Numbered from the stretch's first letter, positions 10,370 to 22,158 are shown. The stretch is 64,000 nucleotides of DNA from Gnetum montanum (GCA_015680685.1 MNCI01034769.1:714245-778244); one strand, 5' to 3'. Program-made: numbers and translations. Notes: generated by a model not told the origin, from the letters alone.

Positions 10370-10870
10370 TTACAAGAAAAACATTCCTAATATTTCATCA
10401 ACATCTTCGAATTCAAATTCAAAGAGTTCACTAATAAAAGAAATATCTTGTACGGTAAAGTTAATATCTCCATACCTAGTATAGTTACTCATAGTTCTAT
10501 CTGCAACTTTTATTTTAATAACTTTCTTGGAAAGTAAGGTTACATTAAATTTCTTAACTATCATTAGTGATGTAAAATTATTATTTTCTCCACTATTGAT
10601 CAAAAATTTAACCCTTGACCCTTAATTAATCCTTTAAAAATGAGTAAAGAAAACTCAAATTTTCTCAAACCTAACTTAGCTTATGCTGAATTTTTTTTCA
10701 CTACCATGGTAGTAGTAGTAATTTGAGGTTTTCCCTTGGCTACATTAGTGTTGTATTTTTTGTTCTTATTTTGATTATTTCTTTTTGTTCTTGCTCTCAA
10801 TTTTGGATAATCTTTCTTGAAGCAATCTTCTCTACAAGCGAAGCATCCAAATCAAATTCTCTTAGTCAGT
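10370..10870 (-). pseudogene. Chromovirus protease and gag zinc-knuckle relic
   Basis: On the minus strand, 10603-10370 encodes a retropepsin-like stretch: INSGENNNFTS, then KIKVADRT and VDEILGM. The catalytic DSG reads NSG, so the aspartate is lost. Just upstream (about 10870-10750) is CFACREDCFKKDYPK, a decayed C-x2-C knuckle, followed by a Lys/Asn-rich linker. The order gag, knuckle, protease, RT is normal for chromoviruses. Confidence 0.7.
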
Positions 10871-10989
10871 GTTTCTTCTATCATTGCTTGTTAAAGAGTC
10901 ATAGTTCATACTTCATTTAATTTTTCATAATCTTTAGTAATTCTATATGCTTCATCAGTTGTGGGCTATGGACATGAGTCAGAGGAAAT

Positions 10990-12056
10990 AGTTGAGCATA
11001 TAATCCACTGATGAATTTTGAAGCCAATTCACCCTCATATCAATGGCTCACATAACATGAGAGGTCACAAAATTTCTTGTAATAATCATCTACCAATCAT
11101 CGTTCAAATCTCAATGAGCCAAACTGCATCTTACGTTCTTTAAGAAAATAGTTTGGTACAAATTCTTATTCTAAATCTCAACAAAAGTTGATCTAAGTTG
11201 TAATCAAACCTTGAGATCTTAGTCCATTCTACCATGTTATCAAGAGTCACCTTAAACATAAAAGGACTACTTCCAAACATTCCTAACTCAATAAATTCAA
11301 CATGCTAGATTAATTTTTCATAGTAACAAGCCAATATTTTTCTTTAGCACTATATTGAGGGGCTCCATCATAATGGTCAAGTTTTACTATCTTTGCATTA
11401 ACCTAGGTTAAGGATTCTCTTTGTAAATTTTGTTAATTCTGATAAGCTTCTCCTTTAGGTTCCATTCTTTAGCCTTGTGAAGAAGTGTTAACACCTTGGC
11501 ATCCAATAGGTGGATATTGATCTCGATACTGATTCCTAGGGAGAAATCAATATTGGTACTAGTCTCGATGATGTTGGAATTGATCTTGATGATAATCCCT
11601 AGGAGAAAATTTGTTTTAATTTTAATCTCTACGTGTATATTAGTTTTGGTTGGGAGGTTGGATCCAATGATCAATTAATTGCTTAATGGAATCTGCAAAG
11701 CAATCCATCTTACCTTGAACTTCAAATCATTTTCCTTCCAAACTATGGGATAATTTCCTAATTTCTTTAGACATATATCACATGTTTTTCTCAAACCCTT
11801 AGTTTGATTGATGGAGTTTCTATTAGACACCTCTAATTTCATTAATATTTTGTTTAAGGGCATCCATTTGATCATTAACTTGAGATTTCATCATTCTTCA
11901 ATGCACTCTTTGGAATCTAGACATTGATAAGTTAAAGAAACAAGATGATGGTTCCTTGGTCTATGTGGCCCTTTTTATGGGTTTTGAGGTGGTTAATCAT
12001 TTCTAGAAAAGGTTGAAACTCCCATTAACGAATTGATTCTTCCGAGATCCTTCCAT
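10990..12056 (-). pseudogene. gag: Chromovirus gag relic
   Basis: This region lies upstream of the knuckle on the minus strand and starts at a candidate ATG at 12056 (MEGSRKNQ). It has many stops and shifts. A coiled-coil-like segment around 11900-11800 resembles chromovirus gag N-termini, and the 11400-11100 part resembles the gag core. The call rests mainly on position. Confidence 0.55.
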
Positions 12057-12515
12057 GGACAATCAATTAACCTTAAGAAGCTTTATTCACCAAAAAATAT
12101 TAAATCTTTGGGCTTTAATCATACTTTTTCATGTTTTGGAATGAGTAAATAATGAGTTTAGAAACTTATTTTTTAGTTTTCGTAGACTATATAAGTTTTC
12201 CATTGCATCCAGAAGTTCAAATCTATTAGAAACAACTTTTTTTCGTTGAAATCAAACACTAAAGTCAGAAATTATGGCATTTTGAAGTTGCAAAAAAAAA
12301 TTATTTTTGAGACTTTCCGAGAGGTCACACATACCAGCACTACTCTAGGACAAGTACACTTAATTACCAAATTTTTATTCCTATTGTTGCTAACACATCG
12401 AATTATTTTTTTGAAAACTTTTTGTTGCATTAAAATACCTAAATTTTGCACATTGGTTTTGATGTTTTTTTAAACTTTTTCCATTAAGTGACAAAAATTT
12501 CAAATTTTTTGTCAA

Positions 12516-12790
12516 TTGATGGAAAATTCTCCTATTAGTGACAAGCAAGTTTTTCTAGTGCTGATTGTCTATCGACTACCGAGGAAGGGAAGTTTTCCCA
12601 ACATCAGTGATGTCCAAGGACTACTAAAGGAGGTAGGATTTCTCAGCACTAATGATGTTTTTGGGCTATTGCAAAAGCTAGGCATTTCTAACACAAACAA
12701 TGCCTATCAATTACTAGAGAAGGTAGGTTTTCACAACTTTGATGGCTACTAGGAAAGGCAAGTTTTCTCAATGCCAGTGGCAAAGAAAAT
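12516..12790 (+). repeat. About four imperfect ~60-bp units
   Basis: A unit with a G-x-AAG-[GC]-TAGG-TTT-CTC-A core followed by AATGATG/CAGTGATG recurs every 55-65 bp. In one plus frame (12516-12752) it reads as 19-20 residue units such as VGFLSTNDVFGLLQKLGIS. Nearby TAGTG and CACTA words recall CACTA-type ends, but no matching termini or target duplication are visible. Confidence 0.45.
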
Positions 12791-13094
12791 GGCATAGATA
12801 ACATGACAAATGAGGATAAGGTAGGACAATAGACAATGGCATGAGGGTTTGTGCTCAAATGCATCCCAAGGGGTGGAGGGAGGTTTTGGCTAACACATCA
12901 GCCTATCATGATGCCTCATGGCAACAAGGTAGGACACATTTTGCCATAAGGCCCTATTGTGTAACAACATGGCTAGTCAATTAAGAGTGTCAAAAATAGC
13001 CTATCCTACAATTGAAAGGCAATTTTTTTAATAAATTAAATTTTAATGATTTTTATTTAAATATTAAAAGGTTCATAACTTAATTAAAATTGGT

Positions 13095-13178
13095 AATTTG
13101 CTCAAGTGATTAGCGTAAAAGGGGTTAAGAGTTAAGCTTTGTAATCACAAGGTCATGGGTTTGACTCCCAGCCACAAT
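13095..13178 (+). repeat. tRNA-like sequence, possible SINE head
   Basis: TTGCTCAAGTG resembles a polymerase III A box, and GGTTTGACTCCCA about 55 bp later resembles a B box (GGTTCGANTCC). It does not fold into a standard tRNA by eye, and differs from the SINE family near 31 and 35 kb. Confidence 0.4.
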
Positions 13179-13535
13179 ATTTTTTAATTTAAAAATTAAA
13201 AATTATTAATTTTAATTAATGGCATGCTTACTAAGAAAAGAAATACCTCACAAATTGTACATCAGATCAAATTGGTATTGTTGGAATTGTCTCCGAGAGT
13301 ACTACATGTTGGACTCATGATGACTCTAATTTACTAACCCTATCAATCAAAAAATCAAGAAGGGTGATCATTAGTTAAACATTAATTAATAATTAATTAC
13401 CTATTAACATAAGTTATAACTACAGTTTTTTTTAATCAGCTTCACCTTCCACTATTGCTAAGGTTTTCAAATCTTCCTATAAATTCATGGCAAAAGAAGT
13501 CTTCTTGCCCATTTTCTTCAAATTAGGTGTAGAAA

Positions 13536-15560
13536 TTGCAAAGAGTTCTTGTAGTATGTTATGGTATGGCTCCTCCGAAGCATTCTAGTCAAGCTTCTCC
13601 TACCACCGCAAGTACCCCTGCATCAATTACTATTATTCTACACCAAAATAATGTAGTTGATGCTACCGATCTAGTTTGTAGCTTGTTAGACATTAAGGGT
13701 TTTGAATATCTTAAAATTTCTAGGTTATCAAAGTTACTTATCTTTCTTGTTTTTAAAACTTCTTATTACAAGGATACTATAATACAATGGTGCAATGCTT
13801 ATCTTATCTGGAAAGTTCTCTTTCAAGAATGACTTCTGGGCAATTGATAATTACTTCTACCAACATTCAAATGATTTAAGGTTTGCAATCAGGGGAAAAT
13901 CCTCTAATCCTTAATGCATAATCTCCTACGTTTCAAGCATTTTATCAAAGGGAGTTATCTGATTATCTTGTTGATTTTACACTTTCTCAAAATCAATATT
14001 ATCTAGTTAATTTTATTGATAAAATTGATTATGAATTATGTTAATTTATATACAATAAGGCTATATGGAGTACCTAGTCTTCTTATGTTAATGCCTATTC
14101 CATCTATATTCTTCATAGTGCCAAAATAGGTAGGATATATGATTAGTCTTTATCATGTTCTCCTACTTTATACCTTGCCATGAACCTTACAACTACCACT
14201 AAGAGGAATCCTAAAAATCCTTATACAATATGTTGTATACCCCTCATCATGAATTTAGTCTTGAGCTATAATGTTATAACAAATAGTCTCAATCATTATA
14301 ATCCTAATCTATATCCTAAGTTTCTTGATGAGGAAAGAACTATGAGGAGTCAGATTAAAGATGCTAGAAAAGATCAAGAAACTCTCACATAGGCTTATAA
14401 TCTAGAAGGAACTAATGTGGTATATATCTTTTTGTTTTATATTATATATTTTCTTGTTTATTGATTATTTTTCTTTATAGTATTTATGTGCTAGTGCACT
14501 CTAGGCTACAAACTGAAGGAGATGCTTAGGAAGAAATTTAAACAAAGGAGTAGTTAACAGTAACAGAACCTAGTTCCAAGGTTTGTTATAACTACTTCCT
14601 TTGTTATCATACATTTTTTTGTTATATATATATACTTATATAGGCTCTCATTTTTCTAGAAACCATGCACTGAATAAGGTTTTGGTGGATGACACTAGTG
14701 GCCAACAAAAAGGAAAGGGAAAAGACCTAGAGGTAAATTAACTACCTATTAGTTATGAAGTTTAAAATACTTTCCTTCTCTTTTTTTAAGTTGCTACTAT
14801 TTTTCTGTTACATATGTGCATGGGTCGAGGGTACTTTATCTAAGAGTTGAAGAAATATTTCCCATGCCAATTTGGTTTTAAGCATATTGAAGTTCCACCA
14901 TTGAAATCTCCTAGGGTACAATCTCTACAGGTGACACTAGTGAAGGATTCCACTTTATCTAGAAGTGTGTAGATCATATCTGGATCTCTTTCAGTTAGCA
15001 TGATTCCCTTGATTACCTTCAAGGGATTTTCCTATTCCTTAGGGCAAATGGTAGCTTCTATAAAAGAAGATCTTATTCTTCTTTGTAGTCTTAGCAATCA
15101 TATTGCTAAGAACACCCCATACTCCATTTGTGAGGAGCTATATTACTTAAGATAGTCTCAGTCTAGTAACTTCAAAAGTGACTATGAGTTGGTATAATTT
15201 TCTGGTTTGTTGGCATTTCACATCATCACATAGGATGCTCTAGAAGTTATAAAAAATCTAGAACATATTTTAGGGAAACTGGAGATTGCTACCTACTTGG
15301 CTTAACACTTGCTAAATTGCAAGCAAATCCTTCCAATTCAAAATGATTGAATTCACGTGAGTTTACAAATGCCTCTTATTTTTTCTTCTTATTATATATA
15401 TTTTCTCTTTTTTCACTTACAACACTTATCTTATATTTATAAAGGAAAGAGAAAGAATGGTAGGAAGATGTAACATAATAAACCCTTCAAGCCAATGTGT
15501 TAGAATTCAAACTTGCCATGGCTGATCAAGCAAAGGCTATTGGTCAAATTTTAATAAAAT
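13536..15560 (+). pseudogene. Unrecognised coding-like region with intron-like gaps
   Basis: The first piece (13553-13832) begins MAPPKHSSQASPTTAST and continues as a non-repetitive protein-like sequence. Further pieces follow at 13930-14160, 14180-14392, 14640-14733, 14860-15340 and 15448-15550. Gaps at about 14580-14642 and 14733-14820 start with GT and have T-rich stretches like plant introns. Stops interrupt most pieces. I do not recognise the protein; it may be cargo of the inserted DNA. Confidence 0.3.
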
Positions 15561-15823
15561 AAATTTAGTGACTCTATGATGGTTTAGTTGGATGTTAGAA
15601 TATCCTCAAGAAGGATGATACCAATAAGTAAGAATGGGAGACTTAAGCAAAGATTGCCAAATACTTCAAATTTTCAAATTGGGTGTTTAATTCTCTTTAT
15701 GTGTTGCCCATACTCACACTTTTCCCAGATCCCACTATCTTAATGTATCACTTTCTTCTATTAATCATATTACTTTAATGATGTTTTTCTCATTTTTATC
15801 CACTTTCGACTCTTGGACCATGG

Positions 15824-15841
15824 TTTGGTCTGATACTAGAT
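15824..15841 (-). other. Initiator-Met-type primer site, minus strand
   Basis: Read on the minus strand, the LTR end GTCACA is followed by TCTAGTATCAGACC. This is close to TGGTATCAGAGC, the plant initiator-Met tRNA primer site used by many chromoviruses. Confidence 0.55.
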
Positions 15842-16794
15842 GTGACATTCCATTCTCAACTGTTGATGAATACAATCATTCATTGCATAAAATCATCATG
15901 TAACATGAAACTAATTCGTATCGCTCATTTAAATCACAAAACAATGATGAAAGAACATGCAATTGAAAGGAAAATAAATAGCATAAAACTTTATTAATGA
16001 AACTGTTGGGTACACTACTAATGATCCTAAGTTTTCTTCCTGTGACACTTAGGACCTTAGAAGTAATCCAACACTGCCATCAAAAATTAGGCCATTAGAT
16101 CAAAGGGGTGATCAAACCTTTCTTATCTTGATATACTTGAACCATCACTTGTTAATCTTGCTCTGCAACTCCATACTGATATGACTTCTAAACCTCGACC
16201 TTAAATGTCATAGGTCAAACCCATCCGTAATGGTTACTGTGAATAGTTACAACTCCTCATAATGATGTAGCCCTTCTTTGAAGGTTAATATCATAATTAA
16301 TATACAATTCTATCCTTAACAAGGGATGAGACATTATAGTTTGCTAGAGTAATGAATTATTACAAATTTCTTTTAGCTAAGAGTTCAAAAGTCCACCAAC
16401 TATGTTCAAGGCTTAGCTCTATTATTGATGGTGTCATGAGAGTGTAAGTAGTTGATTTTGCATTCTATCTTGTAGTTGGTTTCTCTTGGAAATTCATAGA
16501 CAAATGCACCCCCTAGCGAAAATGTTTCTTGGAAATTTATATTTAAGACAATCAATGAAGAATTACACAATATGTACACTATCAAAATACATTTTTATTT
16601 TTATTTTAACTCGACATTTGTACATTTCTCAGCTGTCCATGTAATTTTCATATTTCATACCGAGGGACTTAAAGATGATCAAAAATCATAGCATCACTTA
16701 TAATCTAAACTATTTTGCTTCAATTAAATTAAATTCATTGAATCATAGCATTATAAAACATAATCATACTAAAGCCTCATAACACTTCACAACA
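15842..16794 (-). repeat. Probable 5' LTR of the chromovirus (minus orientation)
   Basis: The plus strand begins TGTGACATTCC next to the primer site and probably ends near TTCACAACA at 16794, giving TG...CA ends. The second LTR is not in the window, so the outer boundary is a guess. Confidence 0.45.
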
Positions 16795-16905
16795 AATTAT
16801 TAAAGGAGAAGAGATTTATTTTTAGTTCTTTACATTGCGAAGAAAAGGAGAATTCCACCTTTCTCTTATCTATATTCTAAAATAAAAAATAAAAAAGTAC
16901 CCCTT

Positions 16906-17683
16906 TGATGAGTGGCGAGGTGCCCCTACACGCAACCATACGAATACGAGCGTAACATGCACAATCCGGTCAAACTTTGTAGATGAAGTGCCTACATGCC
17001 TCATGGAGTACTTAAGGTTAATTATTCGTTGTCTTCCCAGAATTACTTGTATTTGTCATGGTGTATGGTTAAGTAAGTCTGAGGTATATGATTTTTATGT
17101 CTTTTCGGTTTTATCTCCTATGCTATTAAGGTAAGGGTTGAAGAGGCTAATTACTAACTCTAACTAACTAACAAAGTCTGAATTAACCTAGCGTCAGCAT
17201 CCATTCCCACTTACCATTCACACCCTGAACCAATGCAACCGTGGTTACCAAACGCTAATCGTTGCTGGGATCACCACGCGTAACGCACATGCTCGAAGTG
17301 GTCATACTGAGGCACTTAACTAGGAGAGAAGGGTTGAGAGAGATTTAATTCCTAATAAAGCATGTAAATAATAAACAGTAAATAATAATAAATAAAAGTC
17401 CTATTTAACCTATTCCATGCACTATAAGGTTTATCCAAGAAGTTCGTCTTTATTGTTGTACACAAACTTGTGTTTAGGTACAATGTTTGCTCGAATAAAG
17501 ATCTATTCACTTTGGAGCTCCTACTACGGGCACATGGAAAATATTCTATCTCTAGAGGGATCAAACTGCCAGAGTTTCACTACGATCTAAGCCTAGGATG
17601 GAAAACAAGGGAGAGCCACCTCTTATTTATAGATATGATGGCGCACCGCGATATCGCGGCCCATGCGATATCGCATCCCATCA
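16906..17683 (-). repeat. 3' LTR of Element II
   Basis: This 778-bp LTR matches 23195-24007. On the minus strand it starts at 17683 with TGATGGGATG. The TATA box (minus strand CTATAAATA, 17624-17632) lies only about 50 bp inside that start. It carries two palindromes (17646-17659 and 17663-17676). Confidence 0.93.
17646..17676. promoter_or_regulatory. Twin GATATC palindromes in the U3 of Element II
   Basis: CCGCGATATCGCGG (17646-17659) and ATGCGATATCGCAT (17663-17676) are perfect 14-bp palindromes between the LTR start and the TATA box. The other LTR has an expanded version at 23938-23998 that includes the perfect palindrome ATATCGCGTACGCGATAT (23941-23958). Their position suggests protein-binding sites for transcription, but that is inference. 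Confidence 0.55.
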
Positions 17684-17700
17684 TACCCCGATGACTGAAT
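17684..17700 (-). other. Polypurine tract of Element II
   Basis: On the minus strand CAGTCATCGGGGTA directly precedes the LTR start. The same layout, a G-run then TA before TGATG, precedes the 3' LTR of Element III. Confidence 0.6.
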
Positions 17701-19340
17701 AAAAACTCATCCTCGAGTTCCTTACAATAATATTGGGAAGGTATGGGATTATTGACTCAAAATGAAACTAATGGGATGAATTGTATACGGATCATCATTA
17801 CAAGACTTGACAAAACTGGTGTTCATGACAACAAGAGTGAACACCTTATTACATTGACATCAAGCCTTATTTGGCAGCTGAGAAAGAGAGAGAGAAAGAA
17901 GTGTTGCTGCTGCCAATGCCAAGATTGCACCTTCATTTTCCATCCATAAGTGCGCCATTGATCTTGCTCCTTGCATAGCTGCTTTCAGCACTGCTCCATT
18001 CCATGTGTTTCTTCCAGATCCAATCTGTTGTTGCATGATTGCCATCTACACACACAACATAATCTTATATTAGCAAGGGTAAATGAATCATAATATAATT
18101 GATACCTTGCTTCGGTGAAAGGTTCATTGGTTGAGTTATGGTATGGCTGATACAGATCTAGAGATATAATATTGGTGACTACTGAAGGTGTAGGGGTTAG
18201 GAGAAAATTGAAAAAATTGGGCCCTATACCCCCATGACTAATCGTGAACCTCCGATAGCGAGAGAATGGAGAAAGAAAAATAACAAGGAAGATGGAGAAA
18301 AAGAGACAACTAGAACATCGATGAAATGGATGTCAATATGGAAATGAACAAAATAAAATTCATTGCAAAATGTTAAGGGAAAGAATTTAACGGATGCACC
18401 AAGTAGGAATGTCAGTGGGTCCTCCCCAACGCAGGCTCATGCCCTTAATGCCCTGACAAACCCACATTCAAAGAGTCCGTAGGCTCTGGGAATGTCATTT
18501 GGAACAAGAGTTAAAGTCTTAACCACAAGAATTTACCAAAAAGAAAATAATGTGTCTACCAAAATATACACTAATGATACAACTAACAATGAGGTGAATA
18601 ATGGACAAAAGAGTGGAGAGAAGAGAATGGAATGGAATCCCAAGAACAAGGTGGTGTACAGCCCCTTGTGTATTTCATGATTAATGTGACTTAGTAGAAT
18701 GCATTCCAAGTCTGGCCTCAAACCAACCACATCCAGTGAGTTCACATCAATGCATTCAGCTAATCCATACTCTTGAATAGCAAGAATGCCTCCCCCAAGA
18801 GCCACCACCATTCCGATGAAATGAAGGAGAAGAGAGAATGGGAAGTGAGAAGGGACTTAGTTAGAGGGAACATTTTTATATTAGTTCCATAACCAATGCT
18901 TGTAGCCCAAGGGATTATTTTTTCTAAGGGGTGTGCTTTGAATTCTCACCTTCTTTTTTTTGTGTTTTGTGTTTTTATGCGTGAGAACCACACCATGCAA
19001 AGATTTCTTATTTTTATTGACTCAGCTTCTGATATTGGGTAACGTCGAAACAGTAAGAAAACTCAAGAAGAAAGCATCCAAGCACCTAAGAGAATGGCCA
19101 ACACAAAATCATCAAGTTCCCTTGAAGTCACACCCTTTTCAATCCTTGAGTCCTTCCTTAGTTTGAGAAATACCCAGTCATCGTTTCGTTGGAGTTCTTA
19201 TTTAGAAGGACTGTACATTTCCAAGCTGAGAGAGACCATAGAAACTAGTGGATGAATGGATGAAGTGAACTCATTGCCTGCCATATCAAAAGAAACATAC
19301 CTTAGTATCAACATCATGACTTAAAGGTAAAAACCAAACA
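17700..19340 (-). other. 3' internal region of Element II
   Basis: This is collinear with Element IV 51300-53000. Shared blocks include a conserved stretch near 17740 (51330 in IV), one at 18716-18813 (52267-52370 in IV), and a block at 18927-19002 ending in ACCACACCATGCAAAGA. On the minus strand 18811-18533 is open for 92 codons and partly conserved in IV. It could be a relic of the third (env-like) region some Athila elements carry, but no envelope signature is visible. Confidence 0.45.
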
Positions 19341-19554
19341 TTAGCAATTAACATGAAAACAGTTCAGACCATCATGAAGAACACTTATTGGTGACAAACT
19401 TATAAGGTGGATCACAAACACACACACACAAACAAAAAATGAAAAGTATAATGATGATGAAAAATAAAAACAAGAAGAGGTAAAGAAATTTGTAAAAAAA
19501 AAAAAAAATTTAAAGAAATTTTTAAAACAAAAACAAGAAAAGTTAAAGAAATTT

Positions 19555-19674
19555 GTAAAACAAAAATGCGTAAAACAAAAACTTGTAAAACAAAAACATG
19601 GAAAACAAAAATGTGTAAAACAAAAATGTGTAAAACAAAAACGTGTAAAACAAAAATGTGGAAAACAAAAAACT
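19555..19674. repeat. 15-bp tandem array, eight units
   Basis: Eight exact-length units of the form G[TG]AAAACAAAAANNN run from 19555 to 19674. They vary mainly in the last three bases. Similar A-rich sequence precedes them from 19480. The minus-strand frame through the array (Phe-Cys-Phe-Thr-His repeats) is a product of the repeat and not a gene. Confidence 0.85.
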
Positions 19675-19699
19675 AAAAAGAACTGAGGGCCCCAAATGA

Positions 19700-20410
19700 T
19701 TAGCATAGGTGGCCATCTCCCCCATGACTGAATTGCAAGGGAGAGATCCGAAATGACGAGCGCCTGTTTGAATTTCTTAGAAGTGCCCAGCTTCTCCCCA
19801 TTGATGTTCTTAGATTAAGGGGTGGAAGTTGGCGACGCTCATATTCCAAGGTATCTATGCCTTCATTGTTGGCATGGGTTATTTCCCTAGTTCGTTCCAT
19901 GCATGTTTGTCGGTTGCTCTTTCGACTAGCTATCAACCACGGGGTGTCGACTACTGGTTGTGTGGTTGCTACATACAAGCATCTTTGTCTCACAGTTTCA
20001 AGGGCACACCTGTTGCATGGAGAAGATGTTGTGCATTCCTCCATGTCATCACCCGATGAATCACTGTATGTGATGCATGGAACTTTCTTCTTCTCGATCT
20101 TTCCATAAATATTTACCTTAGATATCTCCAAGGAAAGATCATGAATCCCTAGGCATGCATCTATTGTACTCAGCCATGCCCTTCCCATTATAATTGGGAA
20201 GTCCCCTTCATTGTTGTTAACTTCAATCCTAAGAAAATCTGCTAGGTAGGACCAACCACACATAGTGGTAACGATGTCCTCCACCAATCCTAAGGGAATG
20301 GTGATGGACTGGTCAACTAGCTCTAGTTGAATATTTCTGTTCTTAAGTTGGGGCAAGTTCCAGGCTTGATACATTTCTCATGAAATTAGGTTGACTCTGG
20401 AACCTGAGTC
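19700..20410 (-). pseudogene. Athila-like aspartic protease of Element II
   Basis: Read on the minus strand. The catalytic ALLDSGSRVNLIS ends the upstream open piece (DSG at 20402-20410), and a TGA follows at once. The same frame then continues: ELVDQSITIPLGLVEDI, the ADFLRIEV segment and FPIIMGRAWLSTIDA, which matches the Athila protease order of active site, PLG-VEDI and I[IL]GR-[PA]-[FW]-L. Element IV has a His at the stop, and small compensating indels in II create the TGA. Past the protease the frame runs on through the deletion join at about 19765 and stops at 19700. Confidence 0.85.
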
Positions 20411-21976
20411 AAGAAGAGCCTTATGTGGTTCATTCCCACTGACTTGGAGGTAGATTAAGGGACTTCCAGGGTCAGATAGTTTCCTAGGAAGGTGGCCTAC
20501 CTTGATCCAGTCGATTACGGTATGTGTTAACATAATCGTATGTGTTAAGCTCTGTTGGATTGAAGGGTGCTTCGATGCCTTGTATGTTGGAGGAGTTATC
20601 ACAGACTCAACCACTTGTTTTTGTGAGAGCTTGTCTAGGCTTTTGGTTCTAAAAAAAGGTCTTCTCTTTTTGCGGTTTTCAGAACCAGCAGCAGGTTGAA
20701 TGTTTACAGCTCTCGTAGCGTTATGTTGCTGCGGTTGAGTTGGGAGTTCCCCTTGCATTGTTGGAGCATGAGGTGTTATGGGAACTACCGGTGGAAGAGG
20801 TGCGGATAGAGTAGGAGGATGGTATGGATATGGAGCATCTCTCGGAGGAGAAGGAGTCCTTATAAAGTACTCCTGAACTTGGTAGTGACATTGGGGAGTT
20901 GTGTGACCCATGGAGTCACTTGGAGAAACTGGCAGCTACACGTAGTATCCATATGGGTCTGGCTGCTAGTAAGGGTACTGTTGTTTCGGCGGTGGCATGC
21001 CCCATGACTATGGGTATTGCCACTATTGATGTTGTCCGATGGGTTGTGGTTGAGTTCCACTTGGATAGTACGTCAATAGTTGGTGGGACTGTCTTGGGTT
21101 ACCTTGAGGATAAGGTAACCTTCAGGGTGTCTACCGTTGGTTAAGTCTCAGGTTAAGTGCATACACCCCAGACTCTTGTAGATGTGAGATGATTGGACAA
21201 CATCCCTTGGGATGGTCATATTGGTAGATCTCACATCCACCGTCATTTTCTGAATCCGAATCCACAACCTCATTGAAGATAATTATTTTCCCCTTACCCT
21301 TGTCATGTGCAGGGCCTGAATCTCTTCACTTTTTCTTATCTTTGTCACTACTTCGTTCCTCCTTAGACTCCTCTACAATCTTCAAAACAGTTTCAATTTT
21401 ACTATCTAAGGAGCTCCATACTTCATCTACCTTAGCCGATACTTCTGTTGTTAACTTCTGAAGCGGAAAGGTTTTCTTATTCACCAACTCTTCAAGTGGT
21501 GACTCATCCTCTTCATCGCAAAATCTCACTCCCTTCTTTCGAAGAGAGGGATCACGGTTATATTCTTCAGCACTCTCTCTTTTTTGTAGCTCCCCTTCTT
21601 CTTTGGCTACCTGTTCCAACAAGTGATGAATCTCATGGGATCTAAGTTCTGATAATCTCCCTTGGGCATAAGTCCCAAGGGTTCTCCTAGTTTCATACCT
21701 TAGCCCATCTACGATGTGGCAGAGTTGATCCCGCTGTGCGTAACCATGGCCTGGGCAACAATGTAACAATGCATAGTAGCAGCCCATGGCAGCATCCAAG
21801 GGTTCATGAGTACCTTGCTTCCATCCTTGGATCTGCTTATGCAAATTAGACACTTTGGAGTACATTTGATATTTATCGTTGAAAAGTTCTAACATCGTAC
21901 TCCACCTCCTGATGGTTTTCGGCTCTAAGGACCGGTACCAACTCTCTGCTTCCTTAATGAGTGTCCTGGGAAACAA
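20378..21976 (-). pseudogene. gag: Gag core, knuckle and linker of Element II
   Basis: The minus-strand frame 21976-21326 is open for 216 codons. It holds the gag core: FPRTLIKEAESWYRSLEP, a FNDKYQMY segment, a Gln-Gly-Trp motif, CCPGHGYAQRDQLCHIVDGL and a Glu/Lys-rich coiled-coil end. Further down in the same frame is the knuckle CEIYQYDHPKGCC (21235-21197), then a Pro-rich linker (20911-20600). Stops at 21323 and in the linker interrupt it. The core closely matches the Athila gag pattern. Confidence 0.85.
21197..21235 (-). other. Gag zinc knuckle of Element II (second Cys lost)
   Basis: CEIYQYDHPKGCC aligns with CDICIYDHLKGHC of Element III, which has all ligands in the order C-X2-C-X3-H-X4-C. 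Here the second Cys is Tyr. Confidence 0.6.
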
Positions 21977-22158
21977 CTTGAGTTTCTACAACTTGTTTTC
22001 AATGTTTTGCAAGGAACAGGCATCATGGAATGCCTATAAATGATTTTGCGGATCTGCGTTGTATCCCCCTTCGAAGCATGTGATATTGTTCATGTCTAAG
22101 CGCTTGATCCGACTATCTTTTAAATGCCTTGTTGGTATTCTCACTGCCTCCGTTATAT

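Larger units (their letters stand above)
12057..15823. other. Unrecognised insertion in the chromovirus leader
   Basis: A chromovirus normally has only a few hundred bases between gag and the primer site. Here 3.8 kb separate the gag start (12056) from the primer site (15824), so other DNA was probably inserted. It holds a ~60-bp coding-like repeat, a tRNA-like sequence, and plus-strand coding-like pieces separated by intron-like stretches. I found no transposase, RT or terminal repeats. Confidence 0.4.

Noticed and set aside
12339-12560. Small CACTA-type transposon (CACTACTC... to ...TTCTAGTG)
   Set aside because: The inner termini do not match beyond CACTA, and the flanking trinucleotides (CAG, CTG) are not the same.
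13095-13178. Functional tRNA gene
   Set aside because: Only A- and B-box-like words; no acceptable cloverleaf or 3' terminator by eye.
19341-19725. Cys/Phe-rich repeat protein on the minus strand
   Set aside because: Translation of the 15-bp array and A-rich DNA; frames on both phases look equally open.
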